Part shown: positions 49,942 to 58,017 of the stretch, piece after piece
Layout of the letters: each line of letters starts with the position of its first letter
How positions within the stretch are numbered: position 1 is the stretch's first letter
From: Candidatus Viridilinea mediisalina
GTDB taxonomy: Bacteria > Chloroflexota > Chloroflexia > Chloroflexales > Chloroflexaceae
Assembly: GCF_002532535.1 (NCBI RefSeq)
Contig: NZ_NQWI01000005.1
Location: 1 to 64,000 of the forward strand
Direction of reading: 5' to 3'
DNA: 64,000 nucleotides
The notes under the pieces: model-generated
What the model was told of the DNA's origin: nothing
What the model saw: only the letters and a program-made list of their open reading frames with translations
Database searches by the model: none
Program-made: the position numbers and the translations under genes

Positions 49942-52790
49942 GGTAGACGATAACCATAGAACGTGCGTCGGCTGCCATCAGGAAAGAGTGGCCCCATCAC
50001 CACAGGTTCGGGGTCGGGCCCAAGGATGGAAGCTAGGGCCGCAAGGTCCTCTTGCACAAAATAGCCAGAGAGCAGAAAGAGCGCCCCCGCTTCAGCCGGA
50101 GTTGAGAGCTGTGCGCCAGCGAAGGTAGCTACCGGAATGCCTGTTGTCAGAAAGGCAAAGACTGGGTCTTGGGGCAAGCCATCACCGACAAAGATCTGTG
50201 GCGGTAAACGATCCTCATCGGCCAAGCTCCGCACATAGCTCCCCATCTGGCTCTGCACCGGGTAGAAGACCAAGTAGACCCCGACTTGTGGCGGCATCAC
50301 CACAAAATAGAGGTGTACATTCAGCGCCACACTCAGACTCAACAAGCCTACAGCAAGCCCACGCACAAGCTGGGGACGCAAACGGTTGCATCGCGCCCAC
50401 AAGCTACGCCAGAGTGCCACCCAGCCCAGGGCGACAATGATGTAGACAAAGCCAATTGCGGCGAAGGCACGCATGCCATGAGGGGCGTTCATCGCCAATG
50501 CGCTTGGCAACAAACCCAAGCCGAGGCCGCCAAAAATGAAGAGGGTGCGCCAATCACGCCACCAGCGCAGCAGGGCCGCAAGACCAAGGAGCATCCCGAT
50601 TCCGCTCACATAGTCGAGCATCGGATGCCGGGGCGCATGGTGGCGGCCATTCTCATCACCAAGCACATGGAACATCAAAAGGTGGCGACGGAGCGCATCA
50701 TCCAAGGCCACCAGCGGTGCTTCGGCACGCAATATTTCAGGACTGAGCAGAAAGACCGCCCCTACGCGATCATTAAAAGCCTCTGGCTGGTTGAGCGCAT
50801 AGCTAAACAGTGGGCCAAGGGTAAGCAACAGCCCCAGTATGATCGCAATAGCGCCCCCAAGCAGCCTCCGCCAAGCATGGGGGTAGAAGCAGAGCAGCAA
50901 AAAGCCCAACCACGCAGCCACCAAGGGCGCAACCCGCCCGGTGTGGTAGGTCTGCACCGCCAAGCCAAGCAGTCCACCAGCCGCGATGAGTGTGAGCAGG
51001 AAAGCAGGAAGCGGGAAGCGGGAAGCGAGATGCGAGATGCGGGATGCGGGATGCCTCCTCGCGTCCTCGCCTCCTCGCCTCCTCGTATCCTCGCCTCCTC
51101 GCCTCCTCGCCTCCTCACCGCCCCAGTACAACCCCACCAAGAGCAACACCAGCCCACTCAACGCCAACAGCGGATCAAAAACCGTTGGAAAAGAGAAGCG
51201 GCTAATCGTAATATGCCAACTGGATGCAGCAAGCAACAGCGCGGCTACAAGGCCCACCGCACGTTGGCCACTGAGCAGTGCAGCTAAGGCATACAACGGA
51301 AAGACCGTCAGCGCCCCAGCAACGGCGGTAACGAGGCGCATAGACCAGAGTTGCTCACCCCAGAGGTAGAGCGCCAGGGCAAAGGGATAGAGCCCCAAAG
51401 CCGGCATATTCACCCGCTCGCTGGCAATATAGATGGGGCGGTAGCCAGAGAAATCACGGATGCGTTGCGCAAAGAGGCCGTGGCGCGCCTCATCGCGCCA
51501 CAGGCCAAAGGGCATCTCGTCGAGGCGGAAGAGGCGCAGCGCAAGGGCAAGGATGAAGATGAGCGTCAAGAGGAGCAGGGCGTGTTGACGACTGAAATCT
51601 GGCCCACTTGGTTGCCAAAGGTTGTTGCCTAGCCCCTGCGGCCCCGCCGTAAGCAGCAGCAACGCCCCAAGAGCCACGGCTATGCCTGCACCAACCGCAA
51701 AGGGCAATTGGGTTGCCAACATACCACCTGCCAAGGCGAGCAACCCCAAGCCAACCAAGACCGGCCAGGGGGTGGTGAGCCAGGCCAGAGCCTTGCCACC
51801 TTCATGGGCATACAGAACATCTATTCCTGAATCCACGGATTGGGTTTTGGGATGCCTTGGATGGCCCTCACCCCCTACCCCTCTCCCACGTTGTGGGAGA
51901 GGGGCGCAGGCACCGCTGTTTGCTTGTGTTGCTTTGCGCTCTTTTGCGGCAATGAACCCGTTTTCTCTCTGCCCATGAACCTCGTCGCCCCGCCGCGCTG
52001 CCGCACCACGCCACGCCAGCAACAACAGCAATGTCGCCGTCCCCAACAGCCAAGGAGTTGGCGGAAGCATCCAGACAAGGCTATAGGGATCATACCAAGC
52101 CCAGAGCAGCAATGCGCTACCAACAAGGGCAATCAGCAGACTTGCGGCAGCGGCAAGCAGTGGCGTCTGGTATGCCCGCAGCAGCGTAACCACCCAGATC
52201 AACGCAGCGACCAGCACGGCTAAGAGCCAACCCAGCGCAAGACTGCGGCTGAGGGCGGCGTGGTTGCTGCCTGGCAATGGCGTAAGGCTCACTTCCGCCA
52301 AGGGCACACCGAGCAAACGGAGATCAAGATCAGCGGGGCGTTGGCCGGGGCGCACCAGCGTCGAGTGGAGATCGAGCGGTTGGGCCACGCCACGAGCTTG
52401 GGCCGCAACACCTGGCGGCAGCACAACGGCATAGTGACGCCAGCCCTCTGTTACAGCAAAACGCACAACAGGCGTCGTCTCTTGCATCAGGGTCAAGGTC
52501 GGATCTGCTTGGGCCGCAAGCTGTTCGCCATTCAAGGATAGGCGCAACAGATTTGGGCCCGAACTTGCCCCATGCAGCACCATACGTGCTTCCGGCCCGC
52601 TCCAACGAAAACTGCGCCCATAGTGGCGCTCTACCAGATAAAAGCCACTCAGGAAACGTGTGTCAGCATCCACACCAACATCAAGCTGCAGCGGCTGAGG
52701 AGAGCGCAAGAGCAACCAGAGCAAGAGGGTGACAAGGAGTAGCAGCACCCCAGGTATGGTCAGTGGGGGCCAGCGTTGCAACAGGGCCAT
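49938..52790 (-). CDS. Membrane glycosyltransferase, GT39/ArnT-like (paralogue 2) with repeat insertions
   Basis: A 950-residue paralogue of the downstream gene, sharing RLFRLDEMPFGLWRDEARHG and FVGDGLPQDPVFAFLTTGIP almost exactly. It is about 100 residues longer because two repeat sequences are read in frame between membrane segments. One at about residue 295-325 (APLPQRGRGVGGEG) comes from the hairpin repeat near 51878-51904. The other at about 558-595 (RRRGGEDTRRRGGEDARR) comes from the tandem arrays at 51007-51118. Both would sit in loops, so the enzyme may remain functional. It is the first gene of a coupled unit running through aroE to the GNAT gene. Confidence 0.88.
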   Translation of the reverse strand: MALLQRWPPLTIPGVLLLLVTLLLWLLLRSPQPLQLDVGVDADTRFLSGFYLVERHYGRSFRWSGPEARMVLHGASSGPNLLRLSLNGEQLAAQADPTLTLMQETTPVVRFAVTEGWRHYAVVLPPGVAAQARGVAQPLDLHSTLVRPGQRPADLDLRLLGVPLAEVSLTPLPGSNHAALSRSLALGWLLAVLVAALIWVVTLLRAYQTPLLAAAASLLIALVGSALLLWAWYDPYSLVWMLPPTPWLLGTATLLLLLAWRGAAARRGDEVHGQRENGFIAAKERKATQANSGACAPLPQRGRGVGGEGHPRHPKTQSVDSGIDVLYAHEGGKALAWLTTPWPVLVGLGLLALAGGMLATQLPFAVGAGIAVALGALLLLTAGPQGLGNNLWQPSGPDFSRQHALLLLTLIFILALALRLFRLDEMPFGLWRDEARHGLFAQRIRDFSGYRPIYIASERVNMPALGLYPFALALYLWGEQLWSMRLVTAVAGALTVFPLYALAALLSGQRAVGLVAALLLAASSWHITISRFSFPTVFDPLLALSGLVLLLVGLYWGGEEARRRGGEDTRRRGGEDARRHPASRISHLASRFPLPAFLLTLIAAGGLLGLAVQTYHTGRVAPLVAAWLGFLLLCFYPHAWRRLLGGAIAIILGLLLTLGPLFSYALNQPEAFNDRVGAVFLLSPEILRAEAPLVALDDALRRHLLMFHVLGDENGRHHAPRHPMLDYVSGIGMLLGLAALLRWWRDWRTLFIFGGLGLGLLPSALAMNAPHGMRAFAAIGFVYIIVALGWVALWRSLWARCNRLRPQLVRGLAVGLLSLSVALNVHLYFVVMPPQVGVYLVFYPVQSQMGSYVRSLADEDRLPPQIFVGDGLPQDPVFAFLTTGIPVATFAGAQLSTPAEAGALFLLSGYFVQEDLAALASILGPDPEPVVMGPLFPDGSRRTFYGYRLP
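51007..51118. repeat. Intragenic tandem arrays: seven 7-mers then eight 8-mers
   Basis: 51007-51055 holds seven 7-bp units (GGAAGCG x3, AGATGCG x2, GGATGCG, GGATGCC). 51056-51118 holds about eight 8-bp units of the TCCTCGCC type. Both lie inside the coding sequence of the GT39 paralogue and keep its frame open. Confidence 0.88.
51878..51904. repeat. Hairpin repeat inside the GT39 gene
   Basis: CCCCTCTCCCAC, loop GTT, exact inverse GTGGGAGAGGGG. Flanking CCCTCACCCCCTAC is typical of a widespread intergenic repeat. It is read in frame here as APLPQRGRGVGGEG. Confidence 0.8.
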
Positions 52791-52798
52791 AAGAACTT

Positions 52799-52925
52799 AT
52801 ACCAGTGACGAGTGACCAGTGACGAGTGACGAGCAGGGCGAAACAGATTGGTAAGCCACGCTCGGCTAACCACATAACCGCCAACTGCTGACCACTAACC
52901 ACTAACCACTAACCGCTAACCACTA
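52799..52925. repeat. Two heptamer arrays between GT39 and GT2 genes
   Basis: 52804-52831 holds AGTGACG/AGTGACC units behind ATACC, relatives of the arrays at 1971 and 16808. 52891-52925 holds five ACCACTA/ACCGCTA units that end exactly at the stop codon (52926-52928) of the minus-strand GT2 gene. Confidence 0.85.
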
Positions 52926-53738
52926 TCACTCGCGCCCACCGAGAATTGCCGCACTATGGTGGGGGCTCAACACATCACCGAGTTGCAAGCTAAACTGGCG
53001 GTAGCGCCGCAAGCCCATGCGATGCAGCATGGTGCGCCGCAGCACATTGAGTGTCGCCAAGCCATAGATCACCGAACGCTGGAAATTGACCGACGAGGCC
53101 TCCTCGAAGTAGCGTGTCGGCACGGCAATCTCGCCAATACGAAAGCCATAGAGTACCGCTTGGGCGATCATCTCGCTATCGAAGACAAAGTCGTCGGAAT
53201 TGAGCAGAAAGGGCACCGTTTCGAGCAGACGCCGATTGTAGGCCCGAAAGCCGGTATGGCACTCCGAGAGGCGCAGGCCCAACACCATATTTTCACTGAT
53301 GGTTAAAAAGCGGTTGGCCACATACTTCCAGATCGGCATGCCACCAGCGAGCGCGGGATTGCCACCCTGCCCAGGCTGGCGCAAGAGGCGCGAACCGAGC
53401 ATCATATCGCAGGTACCCGCAACGATTGGCGCAATCAACTGCGGGATACAGGTCGAATCATACTGATAATCGGGGTGCAACATCACCACAATATCAGCCC
53501 CGGCGCGCAACGCCTCTAGGTAGCATGTCTTCTGGTTCCCGCCATAGCCCCGATTCTGAACGTGGATGACCACCTCTAGGCCGAGCCGCTGCGCTACCTC
53601 GACCGTCTCATCCCGCGAGACATCATCAACCAAAATGACATGATCAACCACACCATGCGGAATATCGCGGTAGGTACGCTCTAGGGTGCGCGCAGCATTA
53701 TAGGCGGGCATCACTACCACGACCCGTTGACTACTCAT
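52926..53738 (-). CDS. Glycosyltransferase family 2 (polyprenyl-phosphate glycosyltransferase-like)
   Basis: A 270-residue GT-A enzyme of the dolichyl-phosphate mannose/glucose synthase-like group. N-terminal VVVMPAYNAARTLERTYRDI, VILVDDVSRDET, VIHVQNRGYGGNQKTC and the metal-binding region VVMLHPDYQYD, then GSRLL and ECHTGFRAYNRRLL, are all present. It lacks C-terminal membrane helices. It could charge undecaprenyl phosphate with a sugar, giving the donor used by the two GT-C enzymes encoded just downstream. ATG 53738 is preferred; the frame runs on to 54239, but that part overlaps repeats and the divergent PPOX gene. Confidence 0.9.
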   Translation of the reverse strand: MSSQRVVVVMPAYNAARTLERTYRDIPHGVVDHVILVDDVSRDETVEVAQRLGLEVVIHVQNRGYGGNQKTCYLEALRAGADIVVMLHPDYQYDSTCIPQLIAPIVAGTCDMMLGSRLLRQPGQGGNPALAGGMPIWKYVANRFLTISENMVLGLRLSECHTGFRAYNRRLLETVPFLLNSDDFVFDSEMIAQAVLYGFRIGEIAVPTRYFEEASSVNFQRSVIYGLATLNVLRRTMLHRMGLRRYRQFSLQLGDVLSPHHSAAILGGRE

Positions 53739-53765
53739 CCTTAAATCTTTCTCCACATTGTTCGT

Positions 53766-53836
53766 TTGGGGCCATGCCCCTAGGTGCCGTCCTAGAATCC
53801 GCTTTGGGGCTCCGCCCCTGGGGGGCGAAGCCTCCC
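53766..53836. repeat. Cluster of small GC hairpins upstream of GT2
   Basis: Several short inverted repeats in a row: TGGGGCCATGCCCCTA, TAGG…CCTA, GGGGCTCCGCCCC and GGGGGGCGAAGCCTCCC. The intergenic region has no gene. Confidence 0.55.
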
Positions 53837-53874
53837 GATTGTAGCAGAAAATACCCAATGCGTCACAGACAACC

Positions 53875-53911
53875 AAACCTGCCCGGCACATAAACAGGTT
53901 TATGCTACAAT
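53875..53911 (+). promoter_or_regulatory. Dyad and extended -10 before the PPOX gene
   Basis: TGCTACAAT gives an extended -10 (TACAAT, 53906-53911) about 35 bp before the ATG. The inverted repeat AAACCTG (53875-53881)/CAGGTTT (53895-53901) lies over the expected -35 region and could be an operator. No consensus -35 is visible. Confidence 0.35.
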
Positions 53912-53945
53912 TATAGTAGGCCGGGTAAACACAAGGAGCAACAAC

Positions 53946-54341
53946 ATGAGTCAGGCCACGTCGGACGCCCCCTTCAGTATTCTTCACAACCAAAGTTACG
54001 CCAATCTCTTCACCTTCCGCAAAAATGGTGAGGCGGTGAAGACGCCTATGTGGTTCGCCGAAAAGGATGGTCGCATCTACATCATGACGGTTGAGGATTC
54101 GGGCAAGGTCAAGCGTATCCGCAACAACCCCCGCGTCCAACTTGGCGCTTCTGATCGCACAGGTAAGCCCCTTGGCCCCACGGTTGACGGCAAAGCACGG
54201 CTCTTGACCGATCCCCAAGATGTTCTGGTTGCCAAGCATGCCCTCGATGATAAGTATGGTCTCTTGAAGGCTATTCTCGATTTCTTTGCTACCGTCTTCT
54301 TTGATATGCAGCGTGCATGGATTGAGGTTGAACCCGCGTAG
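53946..54341 (+). CDS. PPOX-class F420/flavin-dependent oxidoreductase
   Basis: A 131-residue split-barrel protein of the pyridoxamine-phosphate-oxidase-like class that binds F420 or a flavin. The pattern NLFTFRKNGEAVKTPMWFAE, then GRIYIMTVEDSGKVKRIRNN, PRVQLGASDRTGKPLGPTVD and GKARLL is typical of the F420-type subgroup (TIGR03666-like). The substrate is unknown. A good ribosome site (CAAGGAG) precedes the ATG. It is monocistronic, with a clear intrinsic terminator at 54367. Confidence 0.88.
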   Translation: MSQATSDAPFSILHNQSYANLFTFRKNGEAVKTPMWFAEKDGRIYIMTVEDSGKVKRIRNNPRVQLGASDRTGKPLGPTVDGKARLLTDPQDVLVAKHALDDKYGLLKAILDFFATVFFDMQRAWIEVEPA

Positions 54342-54366
54342 GGTCTTTCATTTTTAAGCGACAACC

Positions 54367-54398
54367 AGCGGGGAGGGCTTTGGCCCTCCCCGCTTTTG
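54367..54398 (+). terminator. Intrinsic terminator after the PPOX gene
   Basis: AGCGGGGAGGGC (54367-54378), loop TTTG, exact inverse GCCCTCCCCGCT followed by TTT. Confidence 0.75.
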
Positions 54399-54544
54399 CA
54401 TGGTTGCAGGACGTAGCACCCAATAGCTTGGTTATCAGCCATCTCTTAATCAGCTATTTACCTCTGCTTAATGGAATGTGTGGTAAACATTAACGCTTCA
54501 TCGCTAGGATGCGTTGGTGTTATCCGGCTATCAGTTTGGTATGT

Positions 54545-55456
54545 ATGACTCGCTTCCTCGGATCTCTACGCATGCCTAGCCCACGTGAGCGCCATGAGTG
54601 GCTCCTCTTTGTGCTGTTAATTGGCCCGAACCTTGCGCTCTTTGCTGTCTTTACCTATTGGCCATTGATCTACAACTTCTACCTCAGCTTTGTGCGCTGG
54701 AACTTCTTACGGCCAACCAAGCCCTTTGTTGGGCTTGATAATTATGCCAATGTCTTCAGTAGTGCCCAATTCTGGACAATTGTCACCAATACGTTTGTCT
54801 TCGCCTTCTTCTCGGTGGGCCTCACGCTGATCATTGGCTTGGCGCTTGCGCTGCTGATCAATCAACCGCTGCGCTACCGCAACACCGCCCGTGCGGTACT
54901 CTTCTCGCCAGTCATTATGTCAGGGGCAGTCGTTGCGGTCGTCTGGAGCTATATCTTTGATCCGCGCTACGGCCTGATTGATCAATTCCTGCGCCCGCTT
55001 GGCATCGCCTCACCCAATTGGCTCTCCGATCCAGCTTGGGCCATGCCAGCCGTGATTATTGTCTATGTTTGGAAAAATCTTGGCTATGCGGTGGTGATCT
55101 ACCTCGCTGGGCTACAAGGGATTCCCCGCGAACTCTATGAGGCCGCCCGCGTAGATGGGGCTGGCCCGTGGGCGCGTTTCTGGCATGTCACCCTACCCGG
55201 CCTTTCGCCCATCGCCTTCTTTCTGTCCGTTACAAGCGTGTTGGCTACCTTCCAAGCTTTTGACATCATTAAAGTGCTTACCGATGGTGGCCCCGTGATC
55301 TCAACGACAACCCTCATCTATCACCTCTATACCCTTGGTTTTGTGAGCTATGACGCAGGTCAGGCTGGTGTAGTAGCTGTGGTGCTCTTCATGATCATGC
55401 TTGTCCTCACGATTATCCAGATTCGCTACCTTGAGCAACGCGTAAACTACGGGTAA
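54545..55456 (+). CDS. Carbohydrate ABC transporter permease 1 (MalF/UgpA type)
   Basis: An inner-membrane permease (about 303 residues, six membrane segments) of the CUT1 sugar transporter family. The ATPase-contact EAA motif is present (EAARVDGAGPWARFWHVTLP). N-terminal FVLLIGPNLALFAVFTYWPL and the YANVF segment are typical of UgpA/MalF. Possible starts are 54509, 54545 and 54572, none with a clear ribosome site; 54545 is a compromise. The stop TAA forms the beginning of a repeat. Partner permease and binding-protein genes follow; no ATPase is encoded here, so a shared MsmK/UgpC-type subunit elsewhere is likely. Confidence 0.9.
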   Translation: MTRFLGSLRMPSPRERHEWLLFVLLIGPNLALFAVFTYWPLIYNFYLSFVRWNFLRPTKPFVGLDNYANVFSSAQFWTIVTNTFVFAFFSVGLTLIIGLALALLINQPLRYRNTARAVLFSPVIMSGAVVAVVWSYIFDPRYGLIDQFLRPLGIASPNWLSDPAWAMPAVIIVYVWKNLGYAVVIYLAGLQGIPRELYEAARVDGAGPWARFWHVTLPGLSPIAFFLSVTSVLATFQAFDIIKVLTDGGPVISTTTLIYHLYTLGFVSYDAGQAGVVAVVLFMIMLVLTIIQIRYLEQRVNYG

Positions 55457-55559
55457 TACCAGTTACGAGTGATGAGTGACGAGTGACAAGCAGGGTATAC
55501 CTCATTGCAATGCGGTCTGACGTAATTTGCTATGCGGCATATTCAACGGCAATTGGTAT
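55456..55559. repeat. TAATACCA-type element (copy b) between permease genes
   Basis: Left end ATACCAGTT, right end AATTGGTAT, GAGTGAT/GAGTGAC/GAGTGAC heptamers, and a central ATACCTCATTGCAATGCGGT shared with 1960-2041. It has about 22 bp more than that copy. It starts at the last base of the upstream stop codon. Confidence 0.82.
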
Positions 55560-55600
55560 AAGAGGAATTCTTGCTGCAATCTGAAATGGTATAAGCGGCT

Positions 55601-56482
55601 ATGACGGTACGTGACGAGACGATACTCGCTCGCCCGGTGGTAACCAAAGCCAATAAGGGGTTATTGCATGTGCAGCGCTTCTTTGGCTACTTAGCTATGG
55701 CCTTGGCTATCTTCTTGGTGGGCTTGCCGGTCTATTGGACGATCATTGCAGCCTTTAAGGAGTCGGCGGAGATTTATCGCATTCCACCTACATGGGTACC
55801 CCTGAATCCTACCTTCGAGAATTTTTCGCGTGCCTGGAATGCTGCCCCCTTTGGTCGCTACTACATCAATAGCTTCATTACCACCCTTGGGGGGACGCTG
55901 GCCAAGGTGCTGCTTGCTGTTCTCTCAGCTTACGCCCTAGCTTTCTTGCGTTTCCCACGCAAAGATTTGGTCTTCCTCGTACTCCTGGCTGGCCTGATGA
56001 TCCCACCTGAGATAACAATTGTGCCCAACTATCTCACTGTGGGCCGTTTGGGTTGGATCAACACCTACGCAGGCATCATTATTCCGAGTGCTGCTGTGGC
56101 CTACGGTACCTTCCTGCTGCGCCAAGCCTTTCTCGCCCTGCCCTTCGAGGTGATTGAGGCAGCACGCGTGGATGGGGCTGGCCATGTGCGGATTCTGTTG
56201 AGTATTGTCATCCCCATGTCACAGCCCGCTATTGTCACCATGGCGCTGTTGGCGCTGGTTGCGCGCTGGAATGATTTCCTCTGGCCCCTTTTGGTGACCC
56301 ACACCTCCGATATGCGTACCCTCCCTATTGGTATCTTCTGGCTACGCAATAGTGAAGGGGTGATCAATTGGGGCGTGGTAATGGCCGGTTCACTCTTTTT
56401 GATCGTGCCTGTCTTGCTCGTGTTCCTCTGGCTCCAACGCTATATCGTTGAAGGTATCGCTGCTGGTGCTGTCAAGGGATAG
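55601..56482 (+). CDS. Carbohydrate ABC transporter permease 2 (MalG/UgpE type)
   Basis: The second membrane subunit (293 residues, six segments) of the CUT1 importer. The EAA motif EAARVDGAGHVRILLSIVIP and the N-terminal GLPVYWTIIAAFKESAEIYR are characteristic. It pairs with the permease upstream, from which it is separated by a 104-bp repeat element, and is followed after 23 bp by the binding protein. Confidence 0.93.
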   Translation: MTVRDETILARPVVTKANKGLLHVQRFFGYLAMALAIFLVGLPVYWTIIAAFKESAEIYRIPPTWVPLNPTFENFSRAWNAAPFGRYYINSFITTLGGTLAKVLLAVLSAYALAFLRFPRKDLVFLVLLAGLMIPPEITIVPNYLTVGRLGWINTYAGIIIPSAAVAYGTFLLRQAFLALPFEVIEAARVDGAGHVRILLSIVIPMSQPAIVTMALLALVARWNDFLWPLLVTHTSDMRTLPIGIFWLRNSEGVINWGVVMAGSLFLIVPVLLVFLWLQRYIVEGIAAGAVKG

Positions 56483-56505
56483 TAGAGAGAAAGGGATTGT
56501 TCACC

Positions 56506-57888
56506 ATGACCCAACAGATGCTCACACGCCGTCAGATGCTCAAGTTACTGCTCGCTAGTGGTAGCACGGCAGCCCTCGCTGCTTGTGGTGCTGCAACGAC
56601 AACCCAAACGCCAACCAGCCCCCCGGCTAACGATGAAGCCGAGACCGGTGCCCCCGCCGTAGTTAGTGAACCAGGCTCTACCGTCAACATTACCTACTGG
56701 GGTTCTTTTAGCGGCAATCTGGGTGAAGCCGAGCAAGCTATGGTGAGTAGCTTCAATGCGGCCCAGAGTGATGTAGTGGTAGATTATCAGTTCCAGGGGA
56801 ACTATGAAGAGACCGCGCAGAAGTTTACTGCCGGACTACAAGCCAATACCATCCCCGATGTGATCCTGCTCTCTGATGTCTGGTGGTTTAGCTTCTATGT
56901 CGCAGGCATGATTAGTCAACTTGATAGCCTTGCCCAAGCCGAGGGTGTAGACTTCAGCGACTATGAGCCGGCCCTGCTCAATGAGGGTGTGCGCCAAGGC
57001 AAGCACTTTTGGATACCGTTTGCCCGTTCAACGCCGCTCTTCTACTACAACAAGGAGATTTGGGCTGAGGTGGGCTTGCCCGATCGTGCCCCTGAGACCT
57101 GGGCCGAGTTTGAAGAGTGGGCACCTCAGTTGATCGAGCGCGAGGGCACGACCATGCGCCGTGCGGCCTATGTGCATCCCAATGGGGCCAGTTACATCGC
57201 ATGGCTCTTCCAGCCAGTCGTGTGGCAGCACGGAGGCCAGTATTCCACCGATGATTTCACCATGACTATGACGGATTCCGATACATTGCGGGCGGCGCAA
57301 TTCTTCCAGGATAGCGCTCGATCCAATGGATGGGCCACACTGGTACCCGATATCAACACCGATTTTATTGGTGGCACGGCAGCATCTATGATGGCTTCCA
57401 CTGGCAGTTTAGCTGGTCTCACCTCCAATGCGCCGTTCGATGTCGGCGTCGGTTTCTTGCCCAAAGAGACCAACTTTGGCTGTTGTACGGGCGGTGCGGG
57501 CTTGGCTATTCCTAGCGGTGCCCCAGCCGAGAAGCAGCAGGCTGCAATGAAGTTCATCGCCTTTGTGACCAACGTTGAGCAGGCTGGCGTCTGGGCGCGC
57601 AATACTGGCTATATGCCGGTACGCATCAGCACCAAAGCCACCCCCGATATGGTCAACTTCTTCAACGAGAATCCCAACTTCAAGACAGCGGTGGACCAAT
57701 TGCCACTCACCCAAGCCCAGGATGCTGCGCGCGTCTTCGTTCGCAATGGCGATCAGATCATTGGTAAAGGGCTAGAGCGTATCATCATCAATGGTGAGGA
57801 TCCCAGCACCGTCTTTACCGATGTCAACGCCGAACTCACTCGCGTTGCCGAGCCGATCCTTGAAGATCTGCGCGAGGTAGAGGGGTAA
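56506..57888 (+). CDS. Carbohydrate ABC transporter substrate-binding lipoprotein
   Basis: A family 1 extracellular binding protein (460 residues) like UgpB/MalE that delivers a sugar or glycerol phosphate to the two permeases. The signal has a twin-arginine-like TRRQMLKLLLASGSTAALAA followed by the lipobox cysteine (LAAC), so it is a lipoprotein, perhaps Tat-exported. The mature part shows TYWGSFSGNLGEAEQAMVSS and FAGLQANTIPDVILLSD-type lobe motifs. ATG 56506 has AAAGGGA before it. The stop TAA is followed at once by TACCATTG and a heptamer array. Confidence 0.92.
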   Translation: MTQQMLTRRQMLKLLLASGSTAALAACGAATTTQTPTSPPANDEAETGAPAVVSEPGSTVNITYWGSFSGNLGEAEQAMVSSFNAAQSDVVVDYQFQGNYEETAQKFTAGLQANTIPDVILLSDVWWFSFYVAGMISQLDSLAQAEGVDFSDYEPALLNEGVRQGKHFWIPFARSTPLFYYNKEIWAEVGLPDRAPETWAEFEEWAPQLIEREGTTMRRAAYVHPNGASYIAWLFQPVVWQHGGQYSTDDFTMTMTDSDTLRAAQFFQDSARSNGWATLVPDINTDFIGGTAASMMASTGSLAGLTSNAPFDVGVGFLPKETNFGCCTGGAGLAIPSGAPAEKQQAAMKFIAFVTNVEQAGVWARNTGYMPVRISTKATPDMVNFFNENPNFKTAVDQLPLTQAQDAARVFVRNGDQIIGKGLERIIINGEDPSTVFTDVNAELTRVAEPILEDLREVEG

Positions 57889-57896
57889 TACCATTG

Positions 57897-57931
57897 CAGA
57901 TTGTAGATTGCAGATTGTAGATTGTAGATTG
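57897..57931. repeat. Heptamer array (CAGATTG/TAGATTG)5
   Basis: Five 7-bp units (CAGATTG, TAGATTG, CAGATTG, TAGATTG, TAGATTG) 8 bp after the binding-protein stop codon, preceded by TAATACCATTG. Confidence 0.87.
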
Positions 57932-57991
57932 CCGAACATGGTGTCCCAAAGGGTGATTGGGATAAATCTGCAAAGGCCGTTCTGAAGGTTC

Positions 57992-58011
57992 GGGGGCGGC
58001 TCGCCGCCCCC
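57992..58011 (-). terminator. GC hairpin after accA
   Basis: GGGGGCGGC, loop TC, GCCGCCCCC, 6 bp beyond the accA stop. Neither side has a T-run, so it is a weak terminator candidate or a repeat. Confidence 0.4.
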
Positions 58012-58017
58012 CCTCCG

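Noticed and set aside
50286-51287. 333-codon open frame on the plus strand
   Set aside because: Antisense shadow of the GT39 gene, prolonged by the 7-mer and 8-mer arrays.
53739-54239. N-terminal extension of the GT2 gene to a 437-residue protein
   Set aside because: The extra part overlaps hairpin repeats and is antisense to the PPOX gene. The conserved enzyme starts at 53738.
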